Shown here piece after piece: positions 8,829 through 18,453 of a stretch of DNA of 64,000 nt (the stretch's first letter is position 1; each line of letters opens with the position of its first letter). Below the pieces are notes generated by a model. The model saw only the letters and a program-made list of their open reading frames with translations, did no database searches and had not been told where the DNA came from. Made by a program: the position numbers and the translations under genes. Source of the stretch: Bacteroidota bacterium (GTDB lineage: Bacteria > Bacteroidota > Bacteroidia > Flavobacteriales > Schleiferiaceae); assembly GCA_024742495.1 (NCBI GenBank), contig JANSYJ010000005.1:141913-205912 (forward strand), given 5' to 3'.

Positions 8829-10928
8829 TTAAGCTGGATGATCCTTGGAGGAGGTTTCTTCCTCCTTTGCTTCTGGATTGATTGGAGCTGCCTCCTCAAC
8901 GGGATTTTCGCTGAGAATGACTTCATCTCGACTCATCCATTGGCGCTTGCCAAAGATATCTTCCAAATTTTCCTTAAAAATAACTTCTTTCTCGAGCAAG
9001 AGCTCAGCTAATTGAACAAGTTTTTCCTTATTCTCTGTTAATATTCTTTTGGCCCTAAGGTATTGTTCCTCAATGATTTTGCTGATTTCCTCATCAATTG
9101 TCTGAGCTGTTCTCTCACTATAAGGCTTGGTAAAGCCCATGTCATTTCCGTTCTGAGAGTCGTAATAAGTGATGTTGCCAAGCTTCTCATTAAGGCCGTA
9201 AACGGTTACCATAGCTCGGGCTTGCTTAGTAACTTTTTCCAAATCACTCAAGGCCCCGGTGGAAATCTTATTAAAGATAATTTCCTCTGCTGCACGCCCG
9301 CCTAAGGCCGCACACATTTCATCTAAAATTTGGTCGGTATTGGTAAGCTGACGTTCTTCCGGAAGGTACCAAGCAGCACCTAATGATCGTCCGCGAGGAA
9401 CAATGGTAACCTTAACCAAGGGATGAGCATGTTCCAATAACCAACTTACAGTTGCGTGACCCGCTTCATGATGTGCGATAATATTCTTCTCTCCGCTGGA
9501 GATGATTTTACTTTTCTTTTCTAAACCGCCAATAATCCTGTCAACAGCATCTAGAAAATCTTGTTGCTCAATGGCGCTTTTGCCTTTACGAGCTGCAATG
9601 AGGGCCGCTTCATTACAAACATTGGCAATATCGGCACCACTAAAACCTGGTGTTTGACGGGCCAAGAAATCTGAATCCACTTTGGGCGCCATCTTTAAAG
9701 GAGCGACATGCACCTTGAAAATTTCCTTACGCTCATTAAGTTCTGGAAGGTCCACGTAAATCTGACGGTCAAATCTTCCCGCTCTTAACAGGGCCTTATC
9801 CAAGATATCAGCTCGGTTGGTAGCTGCAATAACAATTACATGCTCATTGGTACCGAAACCATCCATTTCAGTTAATAGCTGGTTGAGGGTGTTTTCCCGT
9901 TCATCATTGCCACCAGAAATGGCATTTTTACCACGCGCTCTACCGATGGCATCAATTTCATCAATGAAAATTATACTGGGAGATTTCTCTTTGGCCTGCT
10001 TAAACAGATCACGCACACGTGAAGCACCAACCCCAACGAACATTTCCACAAAATCTGAACCCGAAAGAGAGAAGAAGGGAACTTTGGCTTCACCGGCAAC
10101 CGCCTTCGCTAAAAGGGTTTTACCTGTTCCTGGAGGGCCAACTAATAAGGCGCCTTTAGGAATTTTACCACCAAGGGAAGTGTATCGGTCGGGATCCTTT
10201 AAAAAGGAAACTACTTCTTCAACTTCTTCTTTAGCACCTTCTAAGCCCGCTACATTTTTAAAGGTGATTTTCACATTGGTATTTTGATCAAAAAGCTGCG
10301 CTTTCGACTTACCAATATTAAATATTTGTGCTCCGGGACCTGCACCACCGCCACTCATGCGACGCATGATGAAAATCCAAACGCCAATGAGGATTACTAA
10401 GGGCAAGATATAACCTAATGAATCACCCCAAAAATCACGACGCTCCTCAAATACTGGGGTAATGCGCTTGTCTCTTAAATCTGGATTTCGCTCATAGAAA
10501 TAGGACATGTTTTCTTTAAAGGCCTCATAAGGCATCTCAAAAGTAAAGTGAGGCCCCTTTGGATTATTAAGCGGTCCCTGCTCTAAATCCTTATAGGCTT
10601 CGGCGTCAGAGCTAAGTGCTTCCTCATTGAGGTAAACTTGAACCACCTTTTCATTAATAATCTTTACCTGCTCTACATCACCACGGTTGATCATTTCAGT
10701 GAAATCATCAAAATTTGTTTTGGCGATATTGCTTCCAAAGCTGCTCAGGATTTGAATGGCAATAAATATGAGCGCTATAATGCCATAAATCCAATAGAAA
10801 TTAAAGCGACGTCGTGGATCACCAGGACCATTGCCTTTGTTATTGCCATTGGGTTTTTCGTTGGAATTTCGAGAGAACTGCTCTTTTAGCTTACGCAGCT
10901 GCTCCTTGTTATCTTTTTCGTTTTCCAT
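8829..10928 (-). CDS. ftsH: ATP-dependent zinc metalloprotease FtsH
   Basis: A 699-residue membrane AAA+ protease. A charged N-terminal tail is followed by a transmembrane helix at about 43-65, a periplasmic part, and a second helix at about 168-190. The AAA module carries Walker A GPPGTGKT (about 263-270), Walker [11 protein letters not shown] and the second region of homology RAGRFDRQI. The protease has the zinc site HEAGH at about 487-491. It removes damaged or unassembled membrane proteins. The start at 10928 (MENEKDN) is preferred, because ten extra upstream codons would run into rsfS. Confidence 0.97.
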   Translation of the reverse strand: MENEKDNKEQLRKLKEQFSRNSNEKPNGNNKGNGPGDPRRRFNFYWIYGIIALIFIAIQILSSFGSNIAKTNFDDFTEMINRGDVEQVKIINEKVVQVYLNEEALSSDAEAYKDLEQGPLNNPKGPHFTFEMPYEAFKENMSYFYERNPDLRDKRITPVFEERRDFWGDSLGYILPLVILIGVWIFIMRRMSGGGAGPGAQIFNIGKSKAQLFDQNTNVKITFKNVAGLEGAKEEVEEVVSFLKDPDRYTSLGGKIPKGALLVGPPGTGKTLLAKAVAGEAKVPFFSLSGSDFVEMFVGVGASRVRDLFKQAKEKSPSIIFIDEIDAIGRARGKNAISGGNDERENTLNQLLTEMDGFGTNEHVIVIAATNRADILDKALLRAGRFDRQIYVDLPELNERKEIFKVHVAPLKMAPKVDSDFLARQTPGFSGADIANVCNEAALIAARKGKSAIEQQDFLDAVDRIIGGLEKKSKIISSGEKNIIAHHEAGHATVSWLLEHAHPLVKVTIVPRGRSLGAAWYLPEERQLTNTDQILDEMCAALGGRAAEEIIFNKISTGALSDLEKVTKQARAMVTVYGLNEKLGNITYYDSQNGNDMGFTKPYSERTAQTIDEEISKIIEEQYLRAKRILTENKEKLVQLAELLLEKEVIFKENLEDIFGKRQWMSRDEVILSENPVEEAAPINPEAKEEETSSKDHPA

Positions 10929-10935
10929 TCTTGTT

Positions 10936-11307
10936 TTAGTCTTTTTTATTTGCTTCAATTACTTGAAGCTCTGCATCGCCCCATAGGCTTTCCAAATCAT
11001 AGAACTTCCGCGTTTCAGGCTGAAATATATGAACAACCGTGTCCACATAATCCATCAATACCCACTCGGCGTTTTCCATGCCTTCAACATGCCAGGGCTT
11101 ATCTTTTAGGTTCTCGCGCACACGTTTTTCAACCGAATTACTGATTGCTTTTACCTGAGTGTTTGAATTTCCTTCTCCTATAACAAAGAAAGAGCAGATA
11201 GAGTTTTCGATAGTACGCATATCCATCACCGTAATATTTGATGCCTTTAGGTCATCCATGCCTTCGATGATCTCATCAACCAGTTTCGAAAAATTCGTTT
11301 GCGTCAT
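10936..11307 (-). CDS. rsfS: Ribosome silencing factor RsfS
   Basis: A 123-residue RsfS/DUF143 protein. VDEIIEGMDDLKASNITVMD, SICSFFVIGEGNSNTQVKAI, and WVLMDYVDTVVHIF are family signatures. RsfS binds L14 on the large subunit and blocks subunit joining in starvation. It sits seven bases before ftsH. An ATG nine bases upstream (11316) is also possible. A TAGTTTTG box on the minus strand at 11336-11329 looks like a -7 element, and the later start leaves a more realistic leader. It is divergent from birA. Confidence 0.93.
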   Translation of the reverse strand: MTQTNFSKLVDEIIEGMDDLKASNITVMDMRTIENSICSFFVIGEGNSNTQVKAISNSVEKRVRENLKDKPWHVEGMENAEWVLMDYVDTVVHIFQPETRKFYDLESLWGDAELQVIEANKKD

Positions 11308-11381
11308 TAAATACATTTAATTTGAGGGCAAAACTAAGCATTGTCGCTAAGGGTGCCTGACTCATTATCGAATTAAGCCTT

Positions 11382-12137
11382 ATGAATACCGAATTGGTTG
11401 CCAAACAATATCAAATTTTAAAAGAAGTTGATAGCACCAACACCGCATTAAAAGAATTAGCGTCGCAACAAAACTTGCCCGAAGGATTTTGTCTGCTTTC
11501 TGATTACCAAAGACTGGGCCGAGGACAATATGGCAAGCAGTGGGATTCAAAGGCAGGCGAAAACCTGCTTATGAGCCTTTTTCTTAGACCGAACTTTCTG
11601 CCAGCCGCAGAGTCCTATCGCCTTACTATGTCAGTTTGTCTTGCCATGCACGACCTTGGAAGGCATTACAATTTGGAAACTCAAATTAAATGGCCAAACG
11701 ATTGGTATCACGGAAAAAAGAAATTAGCAGGAGTTCTAGCCGAAAGTAACCTCAGAGGTAATTACTTGGAAAACTGCATTATCGGAATAGGAATTAACGT
11801 AAGCCAAAAGAATTTCCCGCATCCACAGGCATCGAGTTTAGCTCTGGCACTGGAACGAGATATTCAACCTATGGCGGTCTTTGAGCAATTTGCCGAATGT
11901 CTCGATCGGCGTTACCTCCAACTTAAGATGGGGCAGACTGCTACACAAGTTCAGCAATTTAATGCCCTGCTTTATGGAAGGGAAGAGTGGGTGCCTGTCC
12001 TTAAAAAAGGGAAAAAGGCCCATTTGCGTTGTTTGGAGGTTTTTCCATCTGGTGCACTTAAGGTGAGATGGAAGAATGGATTTGAAGAAACCATCCGCCA
12101 TCAAGAAATAACTTTCCTAATGACGGATGAAATATAG
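11382..12137 (+). CDS. birA: Biotin--[acetyl-CoA-carboxylase] ligase
   Basis: A 251-residue biotin protein ligase without the N-terminal helix-turn-helix of E. coli BirA, so it is an enzyme only. Motifs are EVDSTNTALKEL near the start, the adenylate loop GRGQYGKQW, and the biotin-binding KWPNDWYHGKKKLAGVLAE. It attaches biotin to carboxylase carrier proteins. It is divergent from rsfS and convergent with the SRPBCC gene, with three bases between stop codons. Confidence 0.94.
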   Translation: MNTELVAKQYQILKEVDSTNTALKELASQQNLPEGFCLLSDYQRLGRGQYGKQWDSKAGENLLMSLFLRPNFLPAAESYRLTMSVCLAMHDLGRHYNLETQIKWPNDWYHGKKKLAGVLAESNLRGNYLENCIIGIGINVSQKNFPHPQASSLALALERDIQPMAVFEQFAECLDRRYLQLKMGQTATQVQQFNALLYGREEWVPVLKKGKKAHLRCLEVFPSGALKVRWKNGFEETIRHQEITFLMTDEI

Positions 12138-12140
12138 CTT

Positions 12141-12527
12141 TTAGAGCTTGCTGGTGCTTTCGGCCAGATCATGAATGAATCGTGTTAAAGGACGCTCCAC
12201 CATCATTTTCATCATAGGATTAAAGTTTCCTTCAAAGAGGTATTTCACCTTAGTTCCTTGATCTCCGGCCTCTAAAATGGTGCTTAAAGTGAAGTCTAAT
12301 TTAGAGCTGGCGGCCTTGAACTTTAAAAGATCGGGTTTTCGAACTTCATCAATAAGTAAACGCACATCGGGCATGCCTTTAAGTCCAAAAACGAAAGTGT
12401 TTTCCCCTGCTTCAAATCGTTCTACCGATTCAGGCATCACCAATTTCATATTGTTTAAATCCTCCATTAAGGAGAAAAACTCGTCCTGACTTTTAGAAAT
12501 CTGAACGACACTGGATTCAATTTGCAT
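12141..12527 (-). CDS. SRPBCC (START-like) small protein
   Basis: A 128-residue protein whose pattern fits the SRPBCC/START-like helix-grip fold. It has an N-terminal strand, FFSLMEDLNNMKLVMPESVE, GTKVKYLFEGNFNPMMKMMV and a C-terminal helix. Such folds bind hydrophobic ligands, but the ligand here is unknown. It follows pyrE by six bases on the same strand, and I recall this pairing as frequent in Flavobacteriia, which says little about the biochemical role. Confidence 0.75.
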   Translation of the reverse strand: MQIESSVVQISKSQDEFFSLMEDLNNMKLVMPESVERFEAGENTFVFGLKGMPDVRLLIDEVRKPDLLKFKAASSKLDFTLSTILEAGDQGTKVKYLFEGNFNPMMKMMVERPLTRFIHDLAESTSKL

Positions 12528-12533
12528 AATTTT

Positions 12534-13175
12534 TTAAGCTTGCCATGCACTGGGGTCTTCACGCCAGTTTATGAGGGTTTCAAATGTTTCTTGATTTAGA
12601 TTACCACTGTGCTTTAAGGCTTCGAGTAGATGAGGGTAATCACTAAGAGTATATAAGTCTAAGTTGGCGGATTTAAAATTCTCTTCCGCAATTCTGAAAG
12701 CGTAAGTGAACAGAGCTAGCATGCCTTGAACTTCAGCGCCGCTATCTCTTAAAACATTTACAACTTTTAGGCTGCTACCGCCAGTAGAGATTAAATCTTC
12801 TATCACTACTACCTTGCTATTAGGAGGAAGTTCCCCCTCAATTTGATTTTGGCGACCGTGCTTCTTAGGCTCTGGCCGAACATAAACAAATGGAAGATCG
12901 AGCTCATCTGCCACCAAAGCACCAATGGCAATGGCGCCGGTTGCAACTCCAACCACCACTTCTGCATCGGGGTAAAGGCTCTTTAAAGCCTTGGCGAGTG
13001 ATTTTTTTAAGTAGTTTCTAAGTTCTGGATAACTGAGGCTTACGCGGTTATCACAATAAATTGGTGACTGCCATCCACTAGCCCAAGTAAAAGGTTCTTT
13101 GGGTTGCAGTTTTATTGCCTTAATTTGCATGAGCTTTTCTGCCGTCTCATGCGCGGTACGAGCGTCTAAAATCAT
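12534..13175 (-). CDS. pyrE: Orotate phosphoribosyltransferase
   Basis: A 213-residue enzyme of pyrimidine synthesis that converts orotate and PRPP to OMP. The PRPP-binding motif VVVIEDLISTGGS is present, along with the catalytic loop region RPEPKKHGRQNQIEGEL. Its start codon at 13175-13173 overlaps an ATG of the divergent NUDIX frame at 13174-13176, so the two genes share an extremely compressed, possibly leaderless, start region. Confidence 0.95.
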   Translation of the reverse strand: MILDARTAHETAEKLMQIKAIKLQPKEPFTWASGWQSPIYCDNRVSLSYPELRNYLKKSLAKALKSLYPDAEVVVGVATGAIAIGALVADELDLPFVYVRPEPKKHGRQNQIEGELPPNSKVVVIEDLISTGGSSLKVVNVLRDSGAEVQGMLALFTYAFRIAEENFKSANLDLYTLSDYPHLLEALKHSGNLNQETFETLINWREDPSAWQA

Positions 13176-13182
13176 GGCTCAA

Positions 13183-13785
13183 ATGTATAAAGTTTTCATC
13201 AAGGAATCGCTTATTATCATCGGGGATGAAGCCCGACCTGATGCTGTTGATTTTTTGGGTGAACAGCAGATTATGAATATGGTGCGGTCTAGGCTAAATA
13301 GCTATTCCAAACCGGTTTATGTATTTGCTCGAGATTTAAAGTCGGTATGGCTGAAATTTAAATCTCAATTTAAGATAATTGAAGCGGCAGGAGGAGCGGT
13401 CCTGAATCCTGATGAGGAATTATTAATGATTTACCGCCTTGGTAAATGGGACCTACCTAAAGGAAAAATCGAGTTTGGCGAGCCTAAAGAAATGGCGGCC
13501 ATTCGCGAAGTAGAGGAGGAGACTGGCGTTCCTCGCCCAAAAATAACTGGGATTCTACCTACAACCTACCACGTTTACAGCTTAGAAGATCGTTTAATCC
13601 TCAAACGCACCCATTGGTATGCCATGCGCATTGCCAACGGTTTTGATTTTCTCGTACCTCAATTGGAAGAGGATATTATCGATGCGACTTGGTGCGATCC
13701 TGCCCAGATTTTAGAGAATCGCCAAAATACCTATGGCAATATCGCTCAGGTTTTAGATGCTTTAAATGAGCTTGATGAAGATTAA
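13183..13785 (+). CDS. NUDIX hydrolase
   Basis: A 200-residue protein with a complete Nudix box: GKIEFGEPKEMAAIREVEEE followed by TG, matching GX5EX7REUXEEXGU at about residues 100-122. The flanking text (AAGGAVLNPDEELLMIYRLGKWDLPKG) is typical. It hydrolyses some nucleoside diphosphate linked compound; the substrate cannot be told from sequence. The N-terminal 65 residues form a separate small domain also seen in Bacteroidota homologues. ATG 13183 (MYKVFIKESL) is preferred to ATG 13174, which overlaps the pyrE start codon. The 3' end overlaps coaD by four bases, tail to tail. Confidence 0.88.
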   Translation: MYKVFIKESLIIIGDEARPDAVDFLGEQQIMNMVRSRLNSYSKPVYVFARDLKSVWLKFKSQFKIIEAAGGAVLNPDEELLMIYRLGKWDLPKGKIEFGEPKEMAAIREVEEETGVPRPKITGILPTTYHVYSLEDRLILKRTHWYAMRIANGFDFLVPQLEEDIIDATWCDPAQILENRQNTYGNIAQVLDALNELDED

Positions 13786-14240
13786 AGCTGATGTACTGCC
13801 TTAGGTACGAATTGCTGATAATCACCATTATTCCTAATAACATCGCGTACAATGCTACTGCTAATGGCAGATAGGCCAGAGGAGGTTAATAGAAAAACCG
13901 TTTCTAAATCCCCTTTTAACTTCCGATTGGTTTGGGCGATGGCCTTTTCAAATTCAAAGTCGGCAGGATTTCTTAATCCGCGTAAAATAAACTGAGCTCC
14001 TAGCTCCGAACAAAACTTTGTCGTTAGCCCGGTATATTGAGCAATACTAATCTTAGATTCACCTTTAAAGGTTTCTTCTAGCCAAGCCAGTCTTTGGGCT
14101 TCGGGAAACATATAGTTCTTGGTTGCGTTCCGCCCAAGAGCCACGACAATTTTATCAAATAAGGGCAAGGCACGTTCTACAATATCTACATGCCCCAAGG
14201 TGATCGGGTCAAAGGAGCCCGGAAAAACCGCAATCTTCAT
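13782..14240 (-). CDS. coaD: Phosphopantetheine adenylyltransferase
   Basis: A 152-residue enzyme that adenylates 4'-phosphopantetheine to dephospho-CoA. The N-terminus has GSFDPITLGHVDIVERA with the GHxD-like nucleotide motif, and the C-terminus has the SAISSSIVRDVI motif. Length and motifs match the family exactly. It follows ddl by four bases on the minus strand and is probably the last gene of that operon. Confidence 0.96.
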   Translation of the reverse strand: MKIAVFPGSFDPITLGHVDIVERALPLFDKIVVALGRNATKNYMFPEAQRLAWLEETFKGESKISIAQYTGLTTKFCSELGAQFILRGLRNPADFEFEKAIAQTNRKLKGDLETVFLLTSSGLSAISSSIVRDVIRNNGDYQQFVPKAVHQL

Positions 14241-14244
14241 GCTT

Positions 14245-15219
14245 CTAAGATAAGGTGTTTTCTATGCAGGAACTAAAAAGCTCGGGCAGGGAAATCCCGG
14301 CATAAACAGCCTGCTTCGGTAAAATACTTTCGGCACTAAAGCCAGGTACGGTGTTTACTTCAATCAATACAGGCTTTCCTTCCGCGTCAAGTATATAATC
14401 TACTCTAGCCAGGCCTTTTAGCTCGAGCAGTTGGTACACTTGCTCGGTTTCACGCATAATCTTTTCGTAAACTTCAGCAGGAATATCTGCCGGGGTAATT
14501 TCTTCGGTGGTTCCGCTGTACTTAGATTCGTAATCGAAAAAATCGCCAAGGGGCCTAATATGAGTTACGGCAAGTGATTGCACCTTTCCACTATGATCGC
14601 TCACACCGCAAGCAAGCTCTAAGCCGGGTACCATACTTTCGATAAGTACTTTATGATCTATTGCTTGGGCTTTTTTAATCGCAGGCTCTAATTCGGAGAG
14701 GCTCTTCACTTTACTAACGCCTAGGGATGAGCCACTTCGACAAGGTTTTACGAAGCAAGGCAATTGCAGGCGTTCCACAATTTCAGCTTCCGAAATACTG
14801 GACTCGGCATGAAGAAAGATGCTCTTTGGAACTTTAAATCCATAACGCTCCAAAATTATATTGCACTCAGCTTTATTAAAAGTGAGAGCGCTGGCAAACT
14901 GACCAGAACTGGTATAAGCTTGGCCAATCATGTCAAAATATCCCGCTAAGGGACCATCTTCACCCGGGTGGCCATGGATGGCATTGAATACCACATCGAA
15001 TTTTATTTTCCGATCGCCAATGAAAAAGCTAAAGTCATCACTAATAATTGGATAGCGCTTATTGCCCTGATCAATAGCTTCCCATTTCTTAGGCCTTAAC
15101 TCAACACGGAATAGTTCGAAATTTTTATGGGCTAAACTTTCAAAAACGACCTGACCACTAGCCATGGAAACATCTGCTTCTCCAGAGTATCCGCCCATTA
15201 TAACGCCCACCGTTTTCAT
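14245..15219 (-). CDS. ddl: D-alanine--D-alanine ligase
   Basis: A 324-residue ATP-grasp ligase that makes the D-Ala-D-Ala end of peptidoglycan. The N-terminus VGVIMGGYSGEADVSMASG, the ATP-binding CFVKPCRSGSSLGVSKV, and the C-terminal LIEVNTVPGFSAESILPKQA are diagnostic. Its start overlaps the stop of the upstream gene by one base (TAATG type), so translation is probably coupled. Confidence 0.96.
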   Translation of the reverse strand: MKTVGVIMGGYSGEADVSMASGQVVFESLAHKNFELFRVELRPKKWEAIDQGNKRYPIISDDFSFFIGDRKIKFDVVFNAIHGHPGEDGPLAGYFDMIGQAYTSSGQFASALTFNKAECNIILERYGFKVPKSIFLHAESSISEAEIVERLQLPCFVKPCRSGSSLGVSKVKSLSELEPAIKKAQAIDHKVLIESMVPGLELACGVSDHSGKVQSLAVTHIRPLGDFFDYESKYSGTTEEITPADIPAEVYEKIMRETEQVYQLLELKGLARVDYILDAEGKPVLIEVNTVPGFSAESILPKQAVYAGISLPELFSSCIENTLS

Positions 15220-15662
15220 TAGCCCTGGCTCTTTTTTATCGTTAACAGTCTTTCTTGTAATGCTGGATCCGATTGAACGGTAAGTTGCATGTGTTGGTAG
15301 TAATCCTCATCCCAAGCATAGACACTAATGAGCTTTATTAATTGCTGACGCATGCTCTGCTTTAGGCCGGCGCGAAAATTCATTAACTGCTCAAATGCTT
15401 TTGCAAATTGTGGATCTAATTCTGGTTTTAGGGCATCCCAAGAACCAGCCTCTTTAAGGGCCTGCAGGGTGCCTTCCATTTCTTGAGGACTAATTTGTAA
15501 TTCCTCCTGCAGACTTTTAGCCTTAGCAGCTAGTTCTAATCTATAGCTAAACATAGCATCTGATACGGCTATATAATGCTTTAGGTCTTCATCCGAATAA
15601 GCGGCGCTATTTTGTGCTATCGCCCCAAAGGGAAAGAATAGGAACAGAAGGTATTTATACAT
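15219..15662 (-). CDS. Secreted small protein, possibly DUF4168-like
   Basis: A 147-residue protein with a signal peptide (MYKYLLFLFFPFGAIAQ) followed by mostly helical sequence: YSDEDLKHYIAVSDAMFSYR, long charged helices, then YYQHMQLTVQSDPALQERLL. The last part recalls the DUF4168 ending, where a helix precedes a DPxLQ motif; this is a weak match from memory. It should act in the periplasm. It is linked by one-base overlaps to both the DUF4197 gene upstream and ddl downstream, so it is part of a tight operon. Function unknown. Confidence 0.6.
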   Translation of the reverse strand: MYKYLLFLFFPFGAIAQNSAAYSDEDLKHYIAVSDAMFSYRLELAAKAKSLQEELQISPQEMEGTLQALKEAGSWDALKPELDPQFAKAFEQLMNFRAGLKQSMRQQLIKLISVYAWDEDYYQHMQLTVQSDPALQERLLTIKKSQG

Positions 15663-16501
15663 TAGTTCAATAGTCCAAATACTAAGGCCAGCAAGTCATT
15701 TACACGTGCCGCTGGGTCGTTGCGAATGGCAGTTTCTTCTTCTCCCATTTTGTCATAAAGACCATCAAGGGCACGCTCGGTTGTATAAGCGGAAAGATCA
15801 TCTACTTGAATAGGAGTAAGGTTGGCGAGGCTACCAATATTCCCAAAACCTGGCAAACCAATGTTCAAGAGATCATTATAGTCTTGAACTAAATCTTCAT
15901 AAGATTTTGCAACGCTAACATTTCCAATATTTATGGCTTCCAAAGTGCTATCTACCTTAGGCTCATAGGCCTGATACATTTGACCGCCGGTATTTGTACG
16001 TAAATAGGAAGTTGCCGATGTATCGCTGCCGCTTAATAAAATTGAACTCGCATCGAGGATACTCACATTGGTGATGGCGTCTGCAAAGATGGGCTTAGCG
16101 GTATTAGCGGCACTTTCCGCTGCGCGGTTAATTCCTTCAATTACTTCGGCCTCAGTGCTGCTAATGCCAGGAATGGTAATTCCTAAAATCGTAGTGCCAT
16201 TGTATAAATCGTCACCAGTAATGGTGGCAATACCTAAATCGATGGTCTTAGTTTTTAAAGCCTCAATGGCAAATTTGGTTCCCGAAGGTAGGTTAAGCTT
16301 AACCTCAGGGTCGCCGAAATAGCCGTCAAATTGAGATAAATTGGCGATAGAGGTATCGGAACTCACATTGAGCGCCATTTTTAAACCGTCAATGATTTGA
16401 GCGGTGGAAATATTTCCGCTTAATACATCATCAATGGTATCATCGCTACAGGCAACAAAAAATATCGGGCTAAAAGCCAAAATCCAGAATATCTTTTTCA
16501 T
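15662..16501 (-). CDS. DUF4197 lipoprotein
   Basis: A 279-residue lipoprotein: MKKIFWILAFSPIFFVAC gives a signal with lipobox FVAC. The body contains QIIDGLKMALNVSSDTSIAN, LSQFDGYFGDPEVKLNLPSG and a C-terminal ALDGLYDKMGEEETAIRNDP block, as in DUF4197 proteins. Members are widespread in Gram-negative bacteria with no settled function. An upstream ATG 16 codons earlier would destroy the signal peptide and is rejected. Its stop overlaps the next gene's start by one base. Confidence 0.85.
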   Translation of the reverse strand: MKKIFWILAFSPIFFVACSDDTIDDVLSGNISTAQIIDGLKMALNVSSDTSIANLSQFDGYFGDPEVKLNLPSGTKFAIEALKTKTIDLGIATITGDDLYNGTTILGITIPGISSTEAEVIEGINRAAESAANTAKPIFADAITNVSILDASSILLSGSDTSATSYLRTNTGGQMYQAYEPKVDSTLEAINIGNVSVAKSYEDLVQDYNDLLNIGLPGFGNIGSLANLTPIQVDDLSAYTTERALDGLYDKMGEEETAIRNDPAARVNDLLALVFGLLN

Positions 16502-16550
16502 AAGATTAATTTGTGCAAATCTAATCATTAGTACAGCTTTGTGTTCCAAT

Positions 16551-17309
16551 TTATTGAGCTGCTTCTTTATTTTTCAAATAATGTTCAAAGCGCAGTCTAT
16601 TTAAGAGACCAGGCCTTTCCCGTAAACCGGCCTTGCCCATGTAAATGCTGATTCCAACACCCGTGCCGGTAAAGTAAATACTGCTGCGACTAGGCTCGAA
16701 AAGCTCTATCAGGTAGTCTTCACCTTCTTGTAAGCTCAAGCTAAGAGTATCGCTATTATCCACCCTTAAATTGATATCATCGGAAAGTGGCACCCTCACC
16801 GAGAAATAGTCTCTTTGTTTGAGGTCCCCAATCTCTTTATTCTCCATATAAACCTTAAGACCGTTCTTTATATTGGGATTAAGTTTCTTGGCAAAACGGA
16901 AAAAGTGCAGCACAGCACATTGACAATTTTTCAAACTGTCCTCGTTTTCCTTTTGGATCAAATGATACCTGATTGCCGCTACATCTTCATGGTAAAAGAA
17001 AGTAGCAATTAGCTTTTCCCCACCGAAAGTTCGTTTTACGCTTTCAAGTCGAATAATATTACAACCCTTTCTTTGGGCATCGGCCTTTAGTCTATTGATT
17101 AAGACCACATCTGTTTTTCCATTGGAGTTGGAGTACTCCCACTCGCCCATTTCTACTGAACCTTCTGGCAATTCTTCCTGAGGTAGGAAAAGGTAAACCC
17201 CTAATTCGTTTTTGGCAAGCTTAAGGTAATTGTCGGATGGCACGAAACGAGTTCTGCTGCACCCTATGGCCAAAAGCGCTGTACTAATAAGGAAGAGTTT
17301 TTTAAACAT
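16551..17309 (-). CDS. Lipoprotein of unknown function
   Basis: A 252-residue protein with lipobox LAIGC after MFKKLFLISTALLAIGC. The central part (GEWEYSNSNGKTDVVLINRL, KADAQRKGCNIIRLES) suggests an alpha/beta domain resembling the small YdgH-like or heavy-metal-binding folds seen in envelope proteins, but I cannot assign it. The C-terminal half looks like a beta-rich module (GVGISIYMGKAGLRE). It lies between dinB and the DUF4197 gene, 13 bases after dinB. Confidence 0.7.
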   Translation of the reverse strand: MFKKLFLISTALLAIGCSRTRFVPSDNYLKLAKNELGVYLFLPQEELPEGSVEMGEWEYSNSNGKTDVVLINRLKADAQRKGCNIIRLESVKRTFGGEKLIATFFYHEDVAAIRYHLIQKENEDSLKNCQCAVLHFFRFAKKLNPNIKNGLKVYMENKEIGDLKQRDYFSVRVPLSDDINLRVDNSDTLSLSLQEGEDYLIELFEPSRSSIYFTGTGVGISIYMGKAGLRERPGLLNRLRFEHYLKNKEAAQ

Positions 17310-17321
17310 GGCGGGCCGATC

Positions 17322-18407
17322 TTAAAACTTTAAGGTTAACTGGGTGCTGCTTGAATTGTTTTCGGGGTCGAAATTAGACAAACTAAGCCCTAAAAGTCGA
17401 ATAGCTTCCCCGCGATATGAATTATTTAAAAGTTCCAAAGCGGCAGCCTTCAGTGTATCGCGATCTAAACTAAGCATAGCTATAGTTTTACTGCGGCTTA
17501 TAGTCTCAAAATTTTGACTTTTCATTTTTAAAGTAACGGTTCTACCGGGCATAGCTTGCTCTTTAAGCCGCTTATACCAAATTTCAAATATGTCGTTAAA
17601 AGCCGATTCGACTTCAATTTGGCCAATGAGGTCGCGATCGAAGGTTCTTTCGGCCCCTAGGGATTTACGTTCACGGGAGGGTTTAACCGCAGTCTTTTGG
17701 AGGCCGCGAACAATCTGATAATAATGCTGACCTGCTTTACCAAACTCCTGTTTTAAAAGGGCAAGATCCCATTCCTTTAAATCGCGTCCCCGGTGTATGC
17801 CCAGGCTTTTCATCTTAGCGGCCGTTTTTTCACCAACGCCAAAAAACTTGTTAATGGCCAAGTCCTCTAAAAAGGGAATTACTTCTTCGGGCATTATGGT
17901 TTTTTGCCCATTTGGTTTGTTGATGTCCGAAGCGACCTTGGCCAAGAATTTATTAATGCTTATTCCGGCTGAAGCATTTAGCGACACTTCATTTTTAATT
18001 TCGGCTCTAATTTGACGCGCTATTTTACTGGCGCTGCTAATCCCCGCTTTGTTTACGCTAACATCTAAATAGGCTTCATCTAAAGAGAGGGGTTCTACTA
18101 AATCGGTATAACGGAAAAATATGTGCCGAATTTGCTCTGAAACGGCTCGATACTTTTTAAAATCGGGTTTAACGAAAATCAAACCGGGGCATCTTCGATA
18201 GGCAATTGCAGAAGCCATTGCAGAGCGCACCCCATATTTTCGTGCCTCATAACTCGCGGCGGCAACTACGCCCCGTTCTCGGGAGCCTCCCACCGCTATG
18301 GCTTTACCTCGAAGTGCTGGATCATCCCGCTGTTCAACGGATGCGTAAAATGCATCCATATCAACATGAATTATTTTGCGAATGTATTCTTCCGGGATAT
18401 CTTCCAA
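17322..18407 (-). CDS. dinB: DNA polymerase IV (Y family)
   Basis: A 361-residue translesion polymerase. HVDMDAFYASVEQRDDP and EPLSLDEAYLDVS hold the catalytic acidic residues. NKFFGVGEKTAAKMKSLGIH is the helix-hairpin-helix of the thumb, and the little-finger domain follows. The C-terminus STQLTLKF fits a beta-clamp binding peptide (QLxLF type). It copies past damaged bases with low fidelity. No SOS box is evident in the short upstream space shared with the divergent gene at 18454. Confidence 0.95.
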   Translation of the reverse strand: MEDIPEEYIRKIIHVDMDAFYASVEQRDDPALRGKAIAVGGSRERGVVAAASYEARKYGVRSAMASAIAYRRCPGLIFVKPDFKKYRAVSEQIRHIFFRYTDLVEPLSLDEAYLDVSVNKAGISSASKIARQIRAEIKNEVSLNASAGISINKFLAKVASDINKPNGQKTIMPEEVIPFLEDLAINKFFGVGEKTAAKMKSLGIHRGRDLKEWDLALLKQEFGKAGQHYYQIVRGLQKTAVKPSRERKSLGAERTFDRDLIGQIEVESAFNDIFEIWYKRLKEQAMPGRTVTLKMKSQNFETISRSKTIAMLSLDRDTLKAAALELLNNSYRGEAIRLLGLSLSNFDPENNSSSTQLTLKF

Positions 18408-18453
18408 GGTGGAGCAAATTTTGGCCTAATTTAGCAGGAATTCAATTTTCACT

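Noticed and set aside
9817..10287. 156-codon plus-strand frame opposite ftsH
   Set aside because: Antisense to the conserved AAA+ domain; no family signature.
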